Below are positions 24,601 to 29,071 of a stretch of DNA of 29,071 nucleotides, one piece after another. The DNA is taken from assembly GCA_964545715.1 (NCBI GenBank), contig CAZJHX010000136.1, forward strand, positions 1-29,071, read 5' to 3'. Origin of the DNA: CAZJHX01 sp964545715. GTDB lineage: Bacteria; Myxococcota_A; UBA9042; GCA-2863065. The notes beneath the pieces were generated by a model, which was not told the origin of the DNA, made no database searches, and saw only the letters and a list, made by a program, of their open reading frames with translations. The translations under genes and the position numbers were made by a program. The first letter of the stretch is position 1. The number at the start of each line of letters is the position of its first letter.

Positions 24601-25754
24601 CCAACGCCAAGATCAGCTGCGTCGCGGGCGACCTGTACTCCCTGGACAGCTGCAACATCCTGGAGGAGCAGGTGCAGGCCTGCGAGGACGGCGATCCGTG
24701 CACCCTGGACAGCTGCATGCCCGACACCGGCGAGTGCATGAACCTGCCCAGCGACGCCCCCGAGTGCCATGACTGCGTCCCGTTCTCGGATACCAAATGC
24801 CAGGGCAACGCCATCGTGTGGGTCGACAGCTGCGGCAACACCGGCGACGAGGTGGTGAGCTGCGACGACGGCAACGCCTGCACCATCGACACCTGCGACG
24901 CCAACACGGCCTTCTGCGTGCACGCCCCGTCGGCCACCCCGGCCTGCGACGGCGTGCAAGGCCAGTGCGACGGCCAGGAGGGCACCGTCTGCATGGACGA
25001 TCACATCGCGTGGGTCGACTCCTGCGGCAACATCACGGGCGTCGCCAAGGCCTGCCTGGACGGCGATCCCTGCACCTTCGACACCTGCAACCCGGACACG
25101 GTCCAATGCACCAGCACCCAAAGCCAGGACGACGAGTGCGTGGACGACCCCACGGCCGGCTGCGATGACGTCCCGACGGTCATCTGCGAGGGCGCCAGCT
25201 TCTACTGGGTCAACTGCGGCAAGGTGGTCGGCACCGCCAAGATCTGCGACGACGGCGACCAGTGCACCACGGACTTCTGCAACCCCGACACCCTCCAATG
25301 CGACACCACCTTCAGCCCCAAAAAGGGCTGCGAGGAGCTGCTGCCGGAGGACGACGAGCCCGACCCGGGCCCAAACCCGAACAGCGGCGGCGGGTCGGGC
25401 GAAGGCGGCTCCGGCGAGGGCGGCACCGGCGACGTGGACAACCCCGAGCCGGGCACCGGCGGCGGCACCCAGACCACAGGCGGCGGCACCGACGACCCGG
25501 ACAACCGCGGCATGACCATCTGGGGCGGCAGCGGCGAGGGCGGCCTGGACGACCCGACAGCCACTGAAAACGGAGCGCCGGCCCCCCGAGACGGCGCGGA
25601 CACGGACGAGCCCGACATGGGCAGCGCCCGCGGCTCAGCCTCCCGAGGCTGCGCGGTCGTCGCGATCGGCATGCCCGACTCCGAGTCCGACGCGCCGGCG
25701 GCCATCACCCTGCTCCTGGCGTTCCTGGGCTTTGCAGTGCTCCGCCGCCGCTGA
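18690..25754 (+). CDS. Giant secreted protein: two tandem signal-peptide/Cys-repeat/MYXO-CTERM-like units fused in frame, first with glycoside-hydrolase-like domain
   Basis: 2354 residues; GGAGG at 18681-18685 supports ATG 18690. Unit 1: signal peptide (about 1-30); TIM-barrel glycoside-hydrolase-like domain (about 33-365) with VIYEPMNEP, where Glu207 is the likely acid/base; golvesin-like domain (about 384-531) starting KIAIDNNEPGYSETG; Gly/Pro linker; beta-sandwich (560-710); ten 8-Cys modules (711-1326); Pro/Glu linker; then GC (Cys1403), a hydrophobic helix and RK. Unit 2 follows without a stop: signal peptide-like 1425-1449 ending EAKA, a second copy of the beta-sandwich (GWDYEGKA, FAHNKNLD, DVWVDAFRVRVEY), ten Cys modules (1612-2214), a Gly/Ser/Glu linker, then GC (Cys2321), a helix and LRRR. 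No known enzyme motif is seen in unit 2. Likely surface-displayed glycan-active or adhesive proteins. Annotation as two genes (second start ATG 22962) is a real alternative. Confidence 0.88.
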   Translation: MSCLSRVVKCVLVALVVATTMMTGTPQANGQGLQRQGSRLFYCGQPIRLVGYGFYGVVTQKGFPYKQYLDILADQYNVNFIRVWGNFHWTASLTPYGGSWKNWNLQQQNAEFYQRLYNVVDYAQKKGIIVQFTFFDSVCLEDSATSGNRWKNCPFRNGNNQQPYLNSPQAFDDVPSAIWSQSHLPYITKVVQTLNGFDNVIYEPMNEPYPGYGGASFIQKVINVLHTQLNAPDHKGSRIISSNDGAYNNSNNPKVDVVSYHIHSTDQGNDYKNLNRPVIVSNDGDKAQSSKSLKPDSARAARVKKLGQKAFNDGSAFGHTHLEILDKDIYGSTWLSQNYQPSVNNLTWQILAAVKSFTAGAPKSCAGGGGNGPPGGGNCPAGSKIAIDNNEPGYSETGNDWATWGGLGQSMGKNYRFLSNTVGGNDRKGTAKWKPKITIEGMYKVTAVFRATHNRTDDADYYVIDSNGKKTHYPVDQRDGSVKEGDAHGPVTADLGTHFFKPGTNAHVLLDGTDDNKSDEADGVTWVLVDCQGDGGGGGGGGPVEPPPPPVDPCPVAGEESVSQTRFASSVPKVQGWDYEGKAEGPPDGQFAHNKNLDKGEALHAGSFNFCDPPGPEKITGVTVSVRSKIQYASGKYQLIAKLKAAGAQVTWSHTGMGWDNLEITAQKPQWTWADVNSMVATVALHAHPGGENDSDIWVDAFRAKVSYVGCGKANKPACTADGNATFIDECGNQSETVKSCDDKNICTIDGCLEGKCVNTKSNSPGCVTVAPPACKADVSTQCVGGAIMWVDGCGNLGAIADPCDDANACTMDTCDPVSKKCLHLSVVTGKCDPCGKNADQSCIGGALMWKDMCGNVTDLAESCDDGNACTADACDQSKKTCDHKVLDTPQCKGCVQDVEKVCMAGNVMFKDSCGNLGGVAADCDDHKPCTIDSCDPATLACVNTPSQTEECKTCQPMVEKACQGDTVVWKDSCGNVNQVAQYCDDANPCTIDSCDPAAAACSFVLNPTPECDPCKPAKADTVCDGDNIVWVDGCGEPGEVFVSCDDGDACTTDTCDEATLACAYLPANDGAGCECEAQVGQKCMGADVVWVDSCGNVGATVSTCSDDDACTVDKCDALTLGCVFEPSEALECKTCVPQASTACDGTSVVWLDSCGQMGAVFTSCTDDDECTIDMCDPKSGACVHLASDALGCENSAALGCDLEPITACDNGNVVWIDGCGQLAGVMDVCMDFDPCTDDYCDAQAAACVFEPVDSLDCKAVAGAEDEASVCDQSATVFCDEGALIWIDACGEAAGVADSCTDDDPCTVDTCSEAQKACVYTPLSDCEEVETDDPETPGPGEPGDPAPEVDPNPETPPSETGVDPEQEDEPAPEGVNAPAANLDDPATADGADDTDVAADEAGCQASNGGAGGALAIVGLSLLLLMAAGRKGVSVLILIICLGAAGEAKAQPVPMCGAQAPGPHSVTMFAATVPIVNGWDYEGKAQGGANSTFAHNKNLDPGETLTGANYWFCNPTGNELITKVVVGVRTKVQYDSGKYKVNVKLKVAGKEKVFSHKGLGWDEIDVTSKHPLWTWEFARDLKPKVMLHNHPGGNNDSDVWVDAFRVRVEYTTCTPNVSKICSGGLGLTWMDSCGMAVGPAGSCDDGNKCTDDSCSGAGVCKHTPNQQCCKAKAQTACVGNQLYWYDSCGKKGALKDACNDGNECTVNTCNASKKACEFPKSTAPKCNCKPNSQMICESNTLYWADSCGVKGAKVKNCNDGDECTIDTCNASAQKCETTPSTLQKCLPCQPEAQKACLGGELVWLDSCGVQGEVADKCDDGDKCTIDSCDPTAVKCTTTPSTEKHCLPCLPQAELTCLGNDVWWLDSCGDKDIKAETCDDGDKCTIDSCNAATNACDHEPVLGGDCDTPCTPKVDTLCEDGQIFWVDGCGNTSEKPADDCNDGDECTIDGCDPAAKTCTHEQKNTAACTVCTPNAKISCVAGDLYSLDSCNILEEQVQACEDGDPCTLDSCMPDTGECMNLPSDAPECHDCVPFSDTKCQGNAIVWVDSCGNTGDEVVSCDDGNACTIDTCDANTAFCVHAPSATPACDGVQGQCDGQEGTVCMDDHIAWVDSCGNITGVAKACLDGDPCTFDTCNPDTVQCTSTQSQDDECVDDPTAGCDDVPTVICEGASFYWVNCGKVVGTAKICDDGDQCTTDFCNPDTLQCDTTFSPKKGCEELLPEDDEPDPGPNPNSGGGSGEGGSGEGGTGDVDNPEPGTGGGTQTTGGGTDDPDNRGMTIWGGSGEGGLDDPTATENGAPAPRDGADTDEPDMGSARGSASRGCAVVAIGMPDSESDAPAAITLLLAFLGFAVLRRR
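20367..20819 (+). repeat. Beta-sandwich module, copy 1
   Basis: About 150 codons encoding FASSVPKVQGWDYEGKAEG ... FAHNKNLDKGE ... IWVDAFRAKVSY. A clearly homologous copy begins near 23085 in the second half of the same ORF, which points to an internal or gene duplication. Confidence 0.8.
20820..22667 (+). repeat. Array 1 of ten 8-Cys modules
   Basis: Ten consecutive modules of about 57-67 residues (Cys711 to Cys1326). Consensus: C..C, then WxDSCGN, then CDDGxxCTxDxCD, then AC and a closing C, giving eight Cys and probably four disulfides each. DNA motifs such as TGCACCATCGACAGCTGC recur. Conservation of module edges suggests expansion by unequal recombination. Confidence 0.88.
22893..23036 (+). 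other. Internal sorting-signal/signal-peptide hinge joining the two halves of the giant protein
   Basis: Codons 1402-1449. Gly-Cys (1402-1403) is followed by a Gly/Ala/Leu helix (to Leu1424), AAGRKG (1426-1431), a second hydrophobic helix (VSVLILIICLG) and EAKA before Gln1450, an AxA signal-peptidase-I site. The first part fits a MYXO-CTERM-type C-terminal signal. From Met1425 (ATG 22962) onward it fits a complete Sec signal peptide. Alternative internal starts are ATG 22962 (no Shine-Dalgarno) and GTG 22989, which has AAAGGG seven bases upstream. No stop codon occurs in this frame, and none occurs nearby in the other two forward frames. Confidence 0.75.
23085..23522 (+). repeat. Beta-sandwich module, copy 2
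   Basis: Encodes FAATVPIVNGWDYEGKAQG ... FAHNKNLDPGE ... VWVDAFRVRVEY, homologous over its whole length to the module at 20367-20819 and likewise placed directly before a ten-module Cys array. Confidence 0.8.
23523..25331 (+). repeat. Array 2 of ten 8-Cys modules
   Basis: Ten modules (Cys1612 to Cys2214) with the same WxDSCG and CxDGxxCTxDxC core as array 1. Several neighbouring modules share CDDGDKCTIDSC. The last has WVNCG in place of WVDSCG, a one-residue shortening. Confidence 0.88.
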
Positions 25755-25798
25755 GCGGTCTCTGGCTGCGCCGGGCATCGCGATGGTAAACCGAGCGT

Positions 25799-26188
25799 AT
25801 GACTCGAGAGTTAGTGGACTGTTCTGCGGTGTACGTGGCCGCGTCACAGCTGGGTGGTGCCGGTGTCTTTGCACGGCGCGACATGGCGGCGGGGGAGCTC
25901 CTGGAGCGGGGGATCGTACGGCGCTTGCCGGTCGAATTTGACGGGCATGAGTGCCCGCACGTCATGACCTGGAGCGAGGGCGGCGGCGTGTGGGCCATCG
26001 GGTCCGGATGCGCGACCTTCTACAACCATGCGGAGCGCTCCAACACAGAGGTGTTTCGTGACTTCGATGCCGACCGCTTCGAGATTCGCGCTCGGGTCGA
26101 CATCCGGCGCGGTGAGGAGCTGACTCAGACCTACCGCAGTCTGGGTTGGCGGCGATGCTTTGCCGCACTCCGAGAGAGCTCGTCCTAG
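25799..26188 (+). CDS. SET-domain protein (putative protein lysine methyltransferase)
   Basis: 129 residues, nearly a bare SET domain. The N-terminal SAM-binding start is GGAGVFARRDMAAGELLER. The central GSGCATFYNHAERSNTEV corresponds to the eukaryotic NHSCxPN motif. The end IRRGEELTQTY carries the GEEL-x-x-Y catalytic tyrosine element. There are no pre-SET Cys clusters, no post-SET Cys and no signal peptide, so it should be cytoplasmic. Known SET enzymes methylate lysines; the target here is unknown. TAAACC lies 6 nt before the ATG in place of a Shine-Dalgarno. Its TAG stop shares the CTAG palindrome at 26185-26188 with the convergent gene's stop. Confidence 0.85.
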   Translation: MTRELVDCSAVYVAASQLGGAGVFARRDMAAGELLERGIVRRLPVEFDGHECPHVMTWSEGGGVWAIGSGCATFYNHAERSNTEVFRDFDADRFEIRARVDIRRGEELTQTYRSLGWRRCFAALRESSS

Positions 26189-27477
26189 CTCGGATCGGCG
26201 CAACAGCGGAAGCCGATCTCGTAGAACCGGAACGCGTCACCGTGGGATTTCACGCCTTGCTGGCAAGTGCGCGGTTCGGCCCAGTAGCGGCCCTTCAAGT
26301 TGCCGTGGAAGTCGGGCATTCCACCGTCTCGGCGACGCGTCCACTCCTCGACATTGCCCACCAGGTCGAACACGCCGTAAGCGCCGCCGCAGCCGGTGTT
26401 GGCGCCAGCTGCGGAGCCCTGATACAGCGCCTCCACATGGGTGGCTGAGGCAGCACCTCCCGGTCCTGTGGCGGCGGCCGCGTCCAGCACATGGGCGAGC
26501 GTCTCAAATGAGGCGAAGGACAGGCCCCACGGCCAGGCGCTCAGCAGGTCCGGATCGTAGGGCTTCCACGTCTTGTTGTCGTTGCACACGCCCGGCTGGT
26601 GGCCGTCGCCGTACGGATAGGCGTAGCCCTGCGGCCCTTCGCAGGCGGCGGTCCACTCATCGTCGAAGCACAGGCGCCTGCCCCGCGCGGCGCACCAGGC
26701 GACGGCTTCATCGAAGGTCGACATCACCAGCGCCAGCCCCTCGGGCGTGTTGGGCGCCTCGAAGCGATCCATGCAGAAGGGCGCCAGACCGTTCGCGGCC
26801 ACGAGCTGCATGTCCTCAGCGCAGCCGGCGCCGCTGCCTTTCAGCTCGATCGTGAGCTCGTATGGGCCCGCCTGCGACGCCCCCGACCCGTCAACCCAGC
26901 TGTCGACCACGATCCACCAGGTGCCCGCATCGACCTGGGCGCCAAGGTTGTGATGGCCGCGCGCCACGCAGGCGGCGGGGTTCAGCTCGCTGAGCAGGTG
27001 CACGTCCACGTCCACGTCTTCGCCGTCGGCCACGGCCGCGGTCAGAAAGCCGGCCTCGGACACCAGGACCCGGTACACGATCTCGGGCCCGGACTCATCG
27101 GTGTCCGGCGCGCAGGCGTACACGTCGAACCCCGACGCGCCGCTCGTGGTGTCGCCCGCGTGCACGAACGGCAGACTGTCGACGCAGATCACGCCATCGG
27201 GGCACGCGAGCCGCTCCACGGTGTCTTCCGGCACATCCTGGACCCCGTCGCGACTCGGCGGCACGTCGGCCGTCGCGACCTCCGCAGGGCCCACATCCGG
27301 GTCGGGAGCCTCGGTGTGCTCGGGCGTATCAGCCGGCTCGGACACGTCCAGCGGACCGGCGACATCGAACGACGGCGGCGCGGTGATGTCGAGCGCCTCG
27401 TATTTGCCGCTCTGGTCGGGTTCGGTATTGCAGCCCGCCGTAAGGAGGGCCATCAGGATCAGCAGGCGTCTGGGCAC
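26185..27477 (-). CDS. Lipoprotein with pre-peptidase-like and formylglycine-generating-enzyme-like domains
   Basis: 430 residues from GTG 27477, with GGAG six bases upstream. An extension to 27585 would hide the lipobox. TAGC lipobox, Cys16. Residues 17-90 are an acidic Pro/Asp/Glu tether. Residues about 105-212 resemble a bacterial pre-peptidase C-terminal (PPC) beta-domain (VDVDVHLL, VDAGTWWIVVDS, AGPYELTIEL). Residues about 220-430 are an FGE-sulfatase/SUMF1-like C-lectin-type fold: FCMDRFEAPN, WCAARGRRLCFDDEW, VFDLVGNVEEWT and terminal GFRCC. The GGSW/two-Cys active-site region of true formylglycine-generating enzymes reads KGRYWAEPRTC with only Cys405, so I expect a non-catalytic binding or structural role at the cell surface. 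It is convergent with the SET gene. Confidence 0.87.
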   Translation of the reverse strand: MPRRLLILMALLTAGCNTEPDQSGKYEALDITAPPSFDVAGPLDVSEPADTPEHTEAPDPDVGPAEVATADVPPSRDGVQDVPEDTVERLACPDGVICVDSLPFVHAGDTTSGASGFDVYACAPDTDESGPEIVYRVLVSEAGFLTAAVADGEDVDVDVHLLSELNPAACVARGHHNLGAQVDAGTWWIVVDSWVDGSGASQAGPYELTIELKGSGAGCAEDMQLVAANGLAPFCMDRFEAPNTPEGLALVMSTFDEAVAWCAARGRRLCFDDEWTAACEGPQGYAYPYGDGHQPGVCNDNKTWKPYDPDLLSAWPWGLSFASFETLAHVLDAAAATGPGGAASATHVEALYQGSAAGANTGCGGAYGVFDLVGNVEEWTRRRDGGMPDFHGNLKGRYWAEPRTCQQGVKSHGDAFRFYEIGFRCCADPS

Positions 27478-27591
27478 GTTGGGCTCCGGCGTCGGCGCAG
27501 GCGGAACGAATAGGGGGCAGGGTATCACTTCAGACGACTTCGCCTTGCTGAGCCAGCCTGCTAGACTTCGCCGACACTCCGACATGCCGCC

Positions 27592-29001
27592 GTGACCACA
27601 CTACTCATCACCGTCGCGACCCTCGCGGGTCTCACCGCCCTCTTCCTCGTCCTGCTGGCGCTGACCGGCCGACGCAGCAACGCCGGGATCGTGACCTCTC
27701 GGTTCGGCCGGATGTTGCGCGTGACCGCCGGGACCTTCCGCTTCGCGTTCCGCTGGGTCGCACGGGCCGTGCAGCGCCGACTCACCCCCAAGGCCGAGCG
27801 CGAGGCGCTGGACGCTCGTTTCCACGAGGAGACGGCGCAGCGGGCACTCGAGACGATGGGCCACATGAAGGGCGCCCTGATGAAGCTTGGCCAGATCGCG
27901 TCGTTCATGGACGAGTCGATGCCCGAGGCGTACCAGGAGCAGCTGCGCAAGTTGCAGGCCGAGGCGCCGCCAATGGACTTTGCGACCGTCGCCCATGTGA
28001 TCCGCGACGAGCTGGGTGACGACGCAGAGCTGCTGTTCGAGCGCTTCGACAAAGAGCCGCTGGCGGCCGCTTCGATCGGGCAGGTTCATCGTGCGACGCT
28101 GTTCGACGGCACCGAGGTGGTCGTCAAGGTGCAGTATCCGGGCGTCGACGGGGCCATTCGAGCCGACCTCGCCAACAACAGCTGGCTCATGGGCATGCTG
28201 GGCGCCGTATCGCCGGGCTTCGACCCCGGGCCGGCTGCCGAGGAGCTGACGGATCGCCTGCTCGAGGAGCTGGACTATGTCCAGGAGGCGGCGCACCAGG
28301 AGCACTTCCGCGCGCTCTTCCAGGACCACCCGACCATCCGCGTGCCGAGGGTCTACCGGGAGCGCTGCTCCGCACGCGTCCTGACCACGGAGTACGTCCC
28401 CGGCTGCGACTTCTACGCCTTTGTCGCCCAGGCCACCGACGCCCAGCGCCGCACCGCCGTCCTCGCGATCCGGGAGTTCGTGTTCGACTCACTGTTCATC
28501 CACGGGGTCTTCAACGGCGACCCGCACCCGGGCAACTACATCTTCGACGAGGCGGGCCGGGTCACGTTCATCGATTTCGGCTGCGTGAAGCGCTTCGACC
28601 CCGAGTTTATCGTGCGCTTCAAACGCCTGAACCGCAGCTACCTCGTCGACGACCACGACACGTACTACAACACGCTCCTCGAGATGGGCTTCGTCCTGCC
28701 CAAGCTCGAGAAGAAGGTCACGGTGGAGTGGATCTGGGACTTTGCCCGCTGGTTCTACCTGCCGGTTCTCGAGGATGCCCCGTTCCGGTTCGACCGGGAC
28801 TACTGCTCGAAGGGGTTGGAGAAGATCTTCGGCGCAGAGGCACGCAAGCGGCTCAATATGCCGCCCGAGTACATCATGCTGAATCGCATCACGTTCGGAC
28901 TGAACTCGATCCTGGCGCGCCTGGACGCCAACGAGAACTGGCGCCGGCTGTCTAAGAAGTACTACTTCCCGACCGAGCCTGACCCGCTCACAGGTGTGTG
29001 A
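27592..29001 (+). CDS. ABC1/UbiB-family atypical kinase
   Basis: 469 residues from GTG 27592. The N-terminal hydrophobic segment (about 3-25) anchors it to the membrane. Family hallmarks: KLGQ (Lys98-Gln101 of the KxGQ extension), Ala-rich loop AAASIGQVHRA replacing a Gly-loop, VVVKVQYPG with Lys179, LDYVQEAAHQEHF, HGVFNGDPHPGNYIF and FIDFGCVKRF. These proteins (AarF/UbiB/ADCK) bind nucleotide and support isoprenoid-quinone or other lipid metabolism through ATPase rather than ordinary protein kinase activity. All key residues are present. It is not next to quinone genes here, so the exact role is open. The divergent gap to the FGE-like lipoprotein gene is 114 bp. Confidence 0.92.
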   Translation: MTTLLITVATLAGLTALFLVLLALTGRRSNAGIVTSRFGRMLRVTAGTFRFAFRWVARAVQRRLTPKAEREALDARFHEETAQRALETMGHMKGALMKLGQIASFMDESMPEAYQEQLRKLQAEAPPMDFATVAHVIRDELGDDAELLFERFDKEPLAAASIGQVHRATLFDGTEVVVKVQYPGVDGAIRADLANNSWLMGMLGAVSPGFDPGPAAEELTDRLLEELDYVQEAAHQEHFRALFQDHPTIRVPRVYRERCSARVLTTEYVPGCDFYAFVAQATDAQRRTAVLAIREFVFDSLFIHGVFNGDPHPGNYIFDEAGRVTFIDFGCVKRFDPEFIVRFKRLNRSYLVDDHDTYYNTLLEMGFVLPKLEKKVTVEWIWDFARWFYLPVLEDAPFRFDRDYCSKGLEKIFGAEARKRLNMPPEYIMLNRITFGLNSILARLDANENWRRLSKKYYFPTEPDPLTGV

Positions 29002-29007
29002 GCGGGT
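28982..29007. terminator. Hairpin at the UbiB stop, possible bidirectional terminator
   Basis: A perfect 10-bp inverted repeat, ACCCGCTCAC and GTGAGCGGGT, encloses a 6-nt loop and spans the UbiB stop codon (28999-29001). It lies between convergent genes. No T-tract follows in either direction, so intrinsic termination is uncertain. Confidence 0.45.
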
Positions 29008-29014
29008 TACCGAA

Positions 29015-29071
29015 TCAGGCCTTGGCGACCTTGACCACGGTATCCATGAAGCGCAGTGAACCGCCGATGGG
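29015..29071 (-). CDS. 3' end of an unidentified gene (partial)
   Basis: Reading in from the right edge, 18 codons encode PIGGSLRFMDTVVKVAKA and end at TGA (29017-29015). The composition is protein-like, and placing a stop just after the hairpin fits a convergent gene pair. The segment is too short for a family assignment. Confidence 0.5.
   Translation of the reverse strand, partial: PIGGSLRFMDTVVKVAKA

Noticed and set aside
19632..25298. Several long minus-strand ORFs opposite the giant gene
   Set aside because: Repeat-derived shadows of the Cys modules; composition is Val/Ala/Arg-rich and no motif is found.

Overview
Organism: high-GC bacterial DNA that fits a predatory/social deltaproteobacterial lineage (Myxococcota or the related Bradymonadota). 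The signs are five or six lipoproteins, Asp/Thr/Gly-rich linkers, Cys-rich CDDGNxCTxDxCD repeats, MYXO-CTERM-like C-terminal sorting signals, a eukaryote-like kinase gene, an FGE-like lipoprotein, a SET-domain gene and a lipin-like phosphatase. No rRNA, tRNA, insertion sequence, CRISPR array or phage gene is visible. Genes are tightly packed: every gap is under about 190 bp, so there is no gene-free stretch above 300 bp.

Layout. 1-1696 (minus, runs off the left edge): a protein-kinase-like gene with degenerate catalytic motifs, an acidic linker and a long AERxE helical repeat. 1841-3231 (minus): homoserine-kinase-like enzyme followed by a small lipoprotein. 3264-4603 (plus): trmB overlapping a DUF2807-like lipoprotein gene. 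4604-8623 (minus): a three-gene operon encoding a lipoprotein with three cytochrome-like domains, an outer-membrane beta-barrel and a 13-haem periplasmic cytochrome; this resembles a porin-cytochrome electron conduit. 8715-12503 (plus): a Cys-rich lipoprotein ending in a fibrinogen-like domain, then a HEAT-repeat lipoprotein. 12507-14998 (minus): an acyl-CoA ligase and a polyprenol-phosphate-mannose-synthase-like GT2 with a TGATG junction. 15099-17438 (plus): a penicillin-binding-protein transpeptidase and a C45 acyltransferase/amidase-like Ntn-hydrolase. 17451-18500 (minus): a secreted LNS2/lipin-like HAD phosphatase. 18690-25754 (plus): a 2354-residue secreted giant. 25799-26188 (plus): SET protein. 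26185-27477 (minus): FGE-like lipoprotein. 27592-29001 (plus): UbiB/ABC1 kinase. 29015-29071 (minus): the 3' end of a further gene.

Most unusual point: the giant ORF reads as two complete secreted proteins joined in frame. The first half (signal peptide, glycoside-hydrolase-like barrel, golvesin-like domain, beta-sandwich, ten 8-Cys modules) ends in a MYXO-CTERM-like Cys + transmembrane helix + RK. With no stop codon, this runs straight into a second signal peptide, the same beta-sandwich, ten more Cys modules and a second Cys + helix + RRR tail. The residues AAGRKG serve as both the basic tail of the first signal and the n-region of the second. This could be a bacterial polyprotein matured by two different membrane peptidases, or a recent fusion by stop loss.

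Regulation: several genes lack a Shine-Dalgarno sequence but have a TAnnnT element 6-9 nt before the start codon (TAGAAT, TAGCAT, TACCAT, TACGAT), which suggests leaderless transcripts. Genes with a clear Shine-Dalgarno (18690, 14998, 3956, 27477) form a second class.
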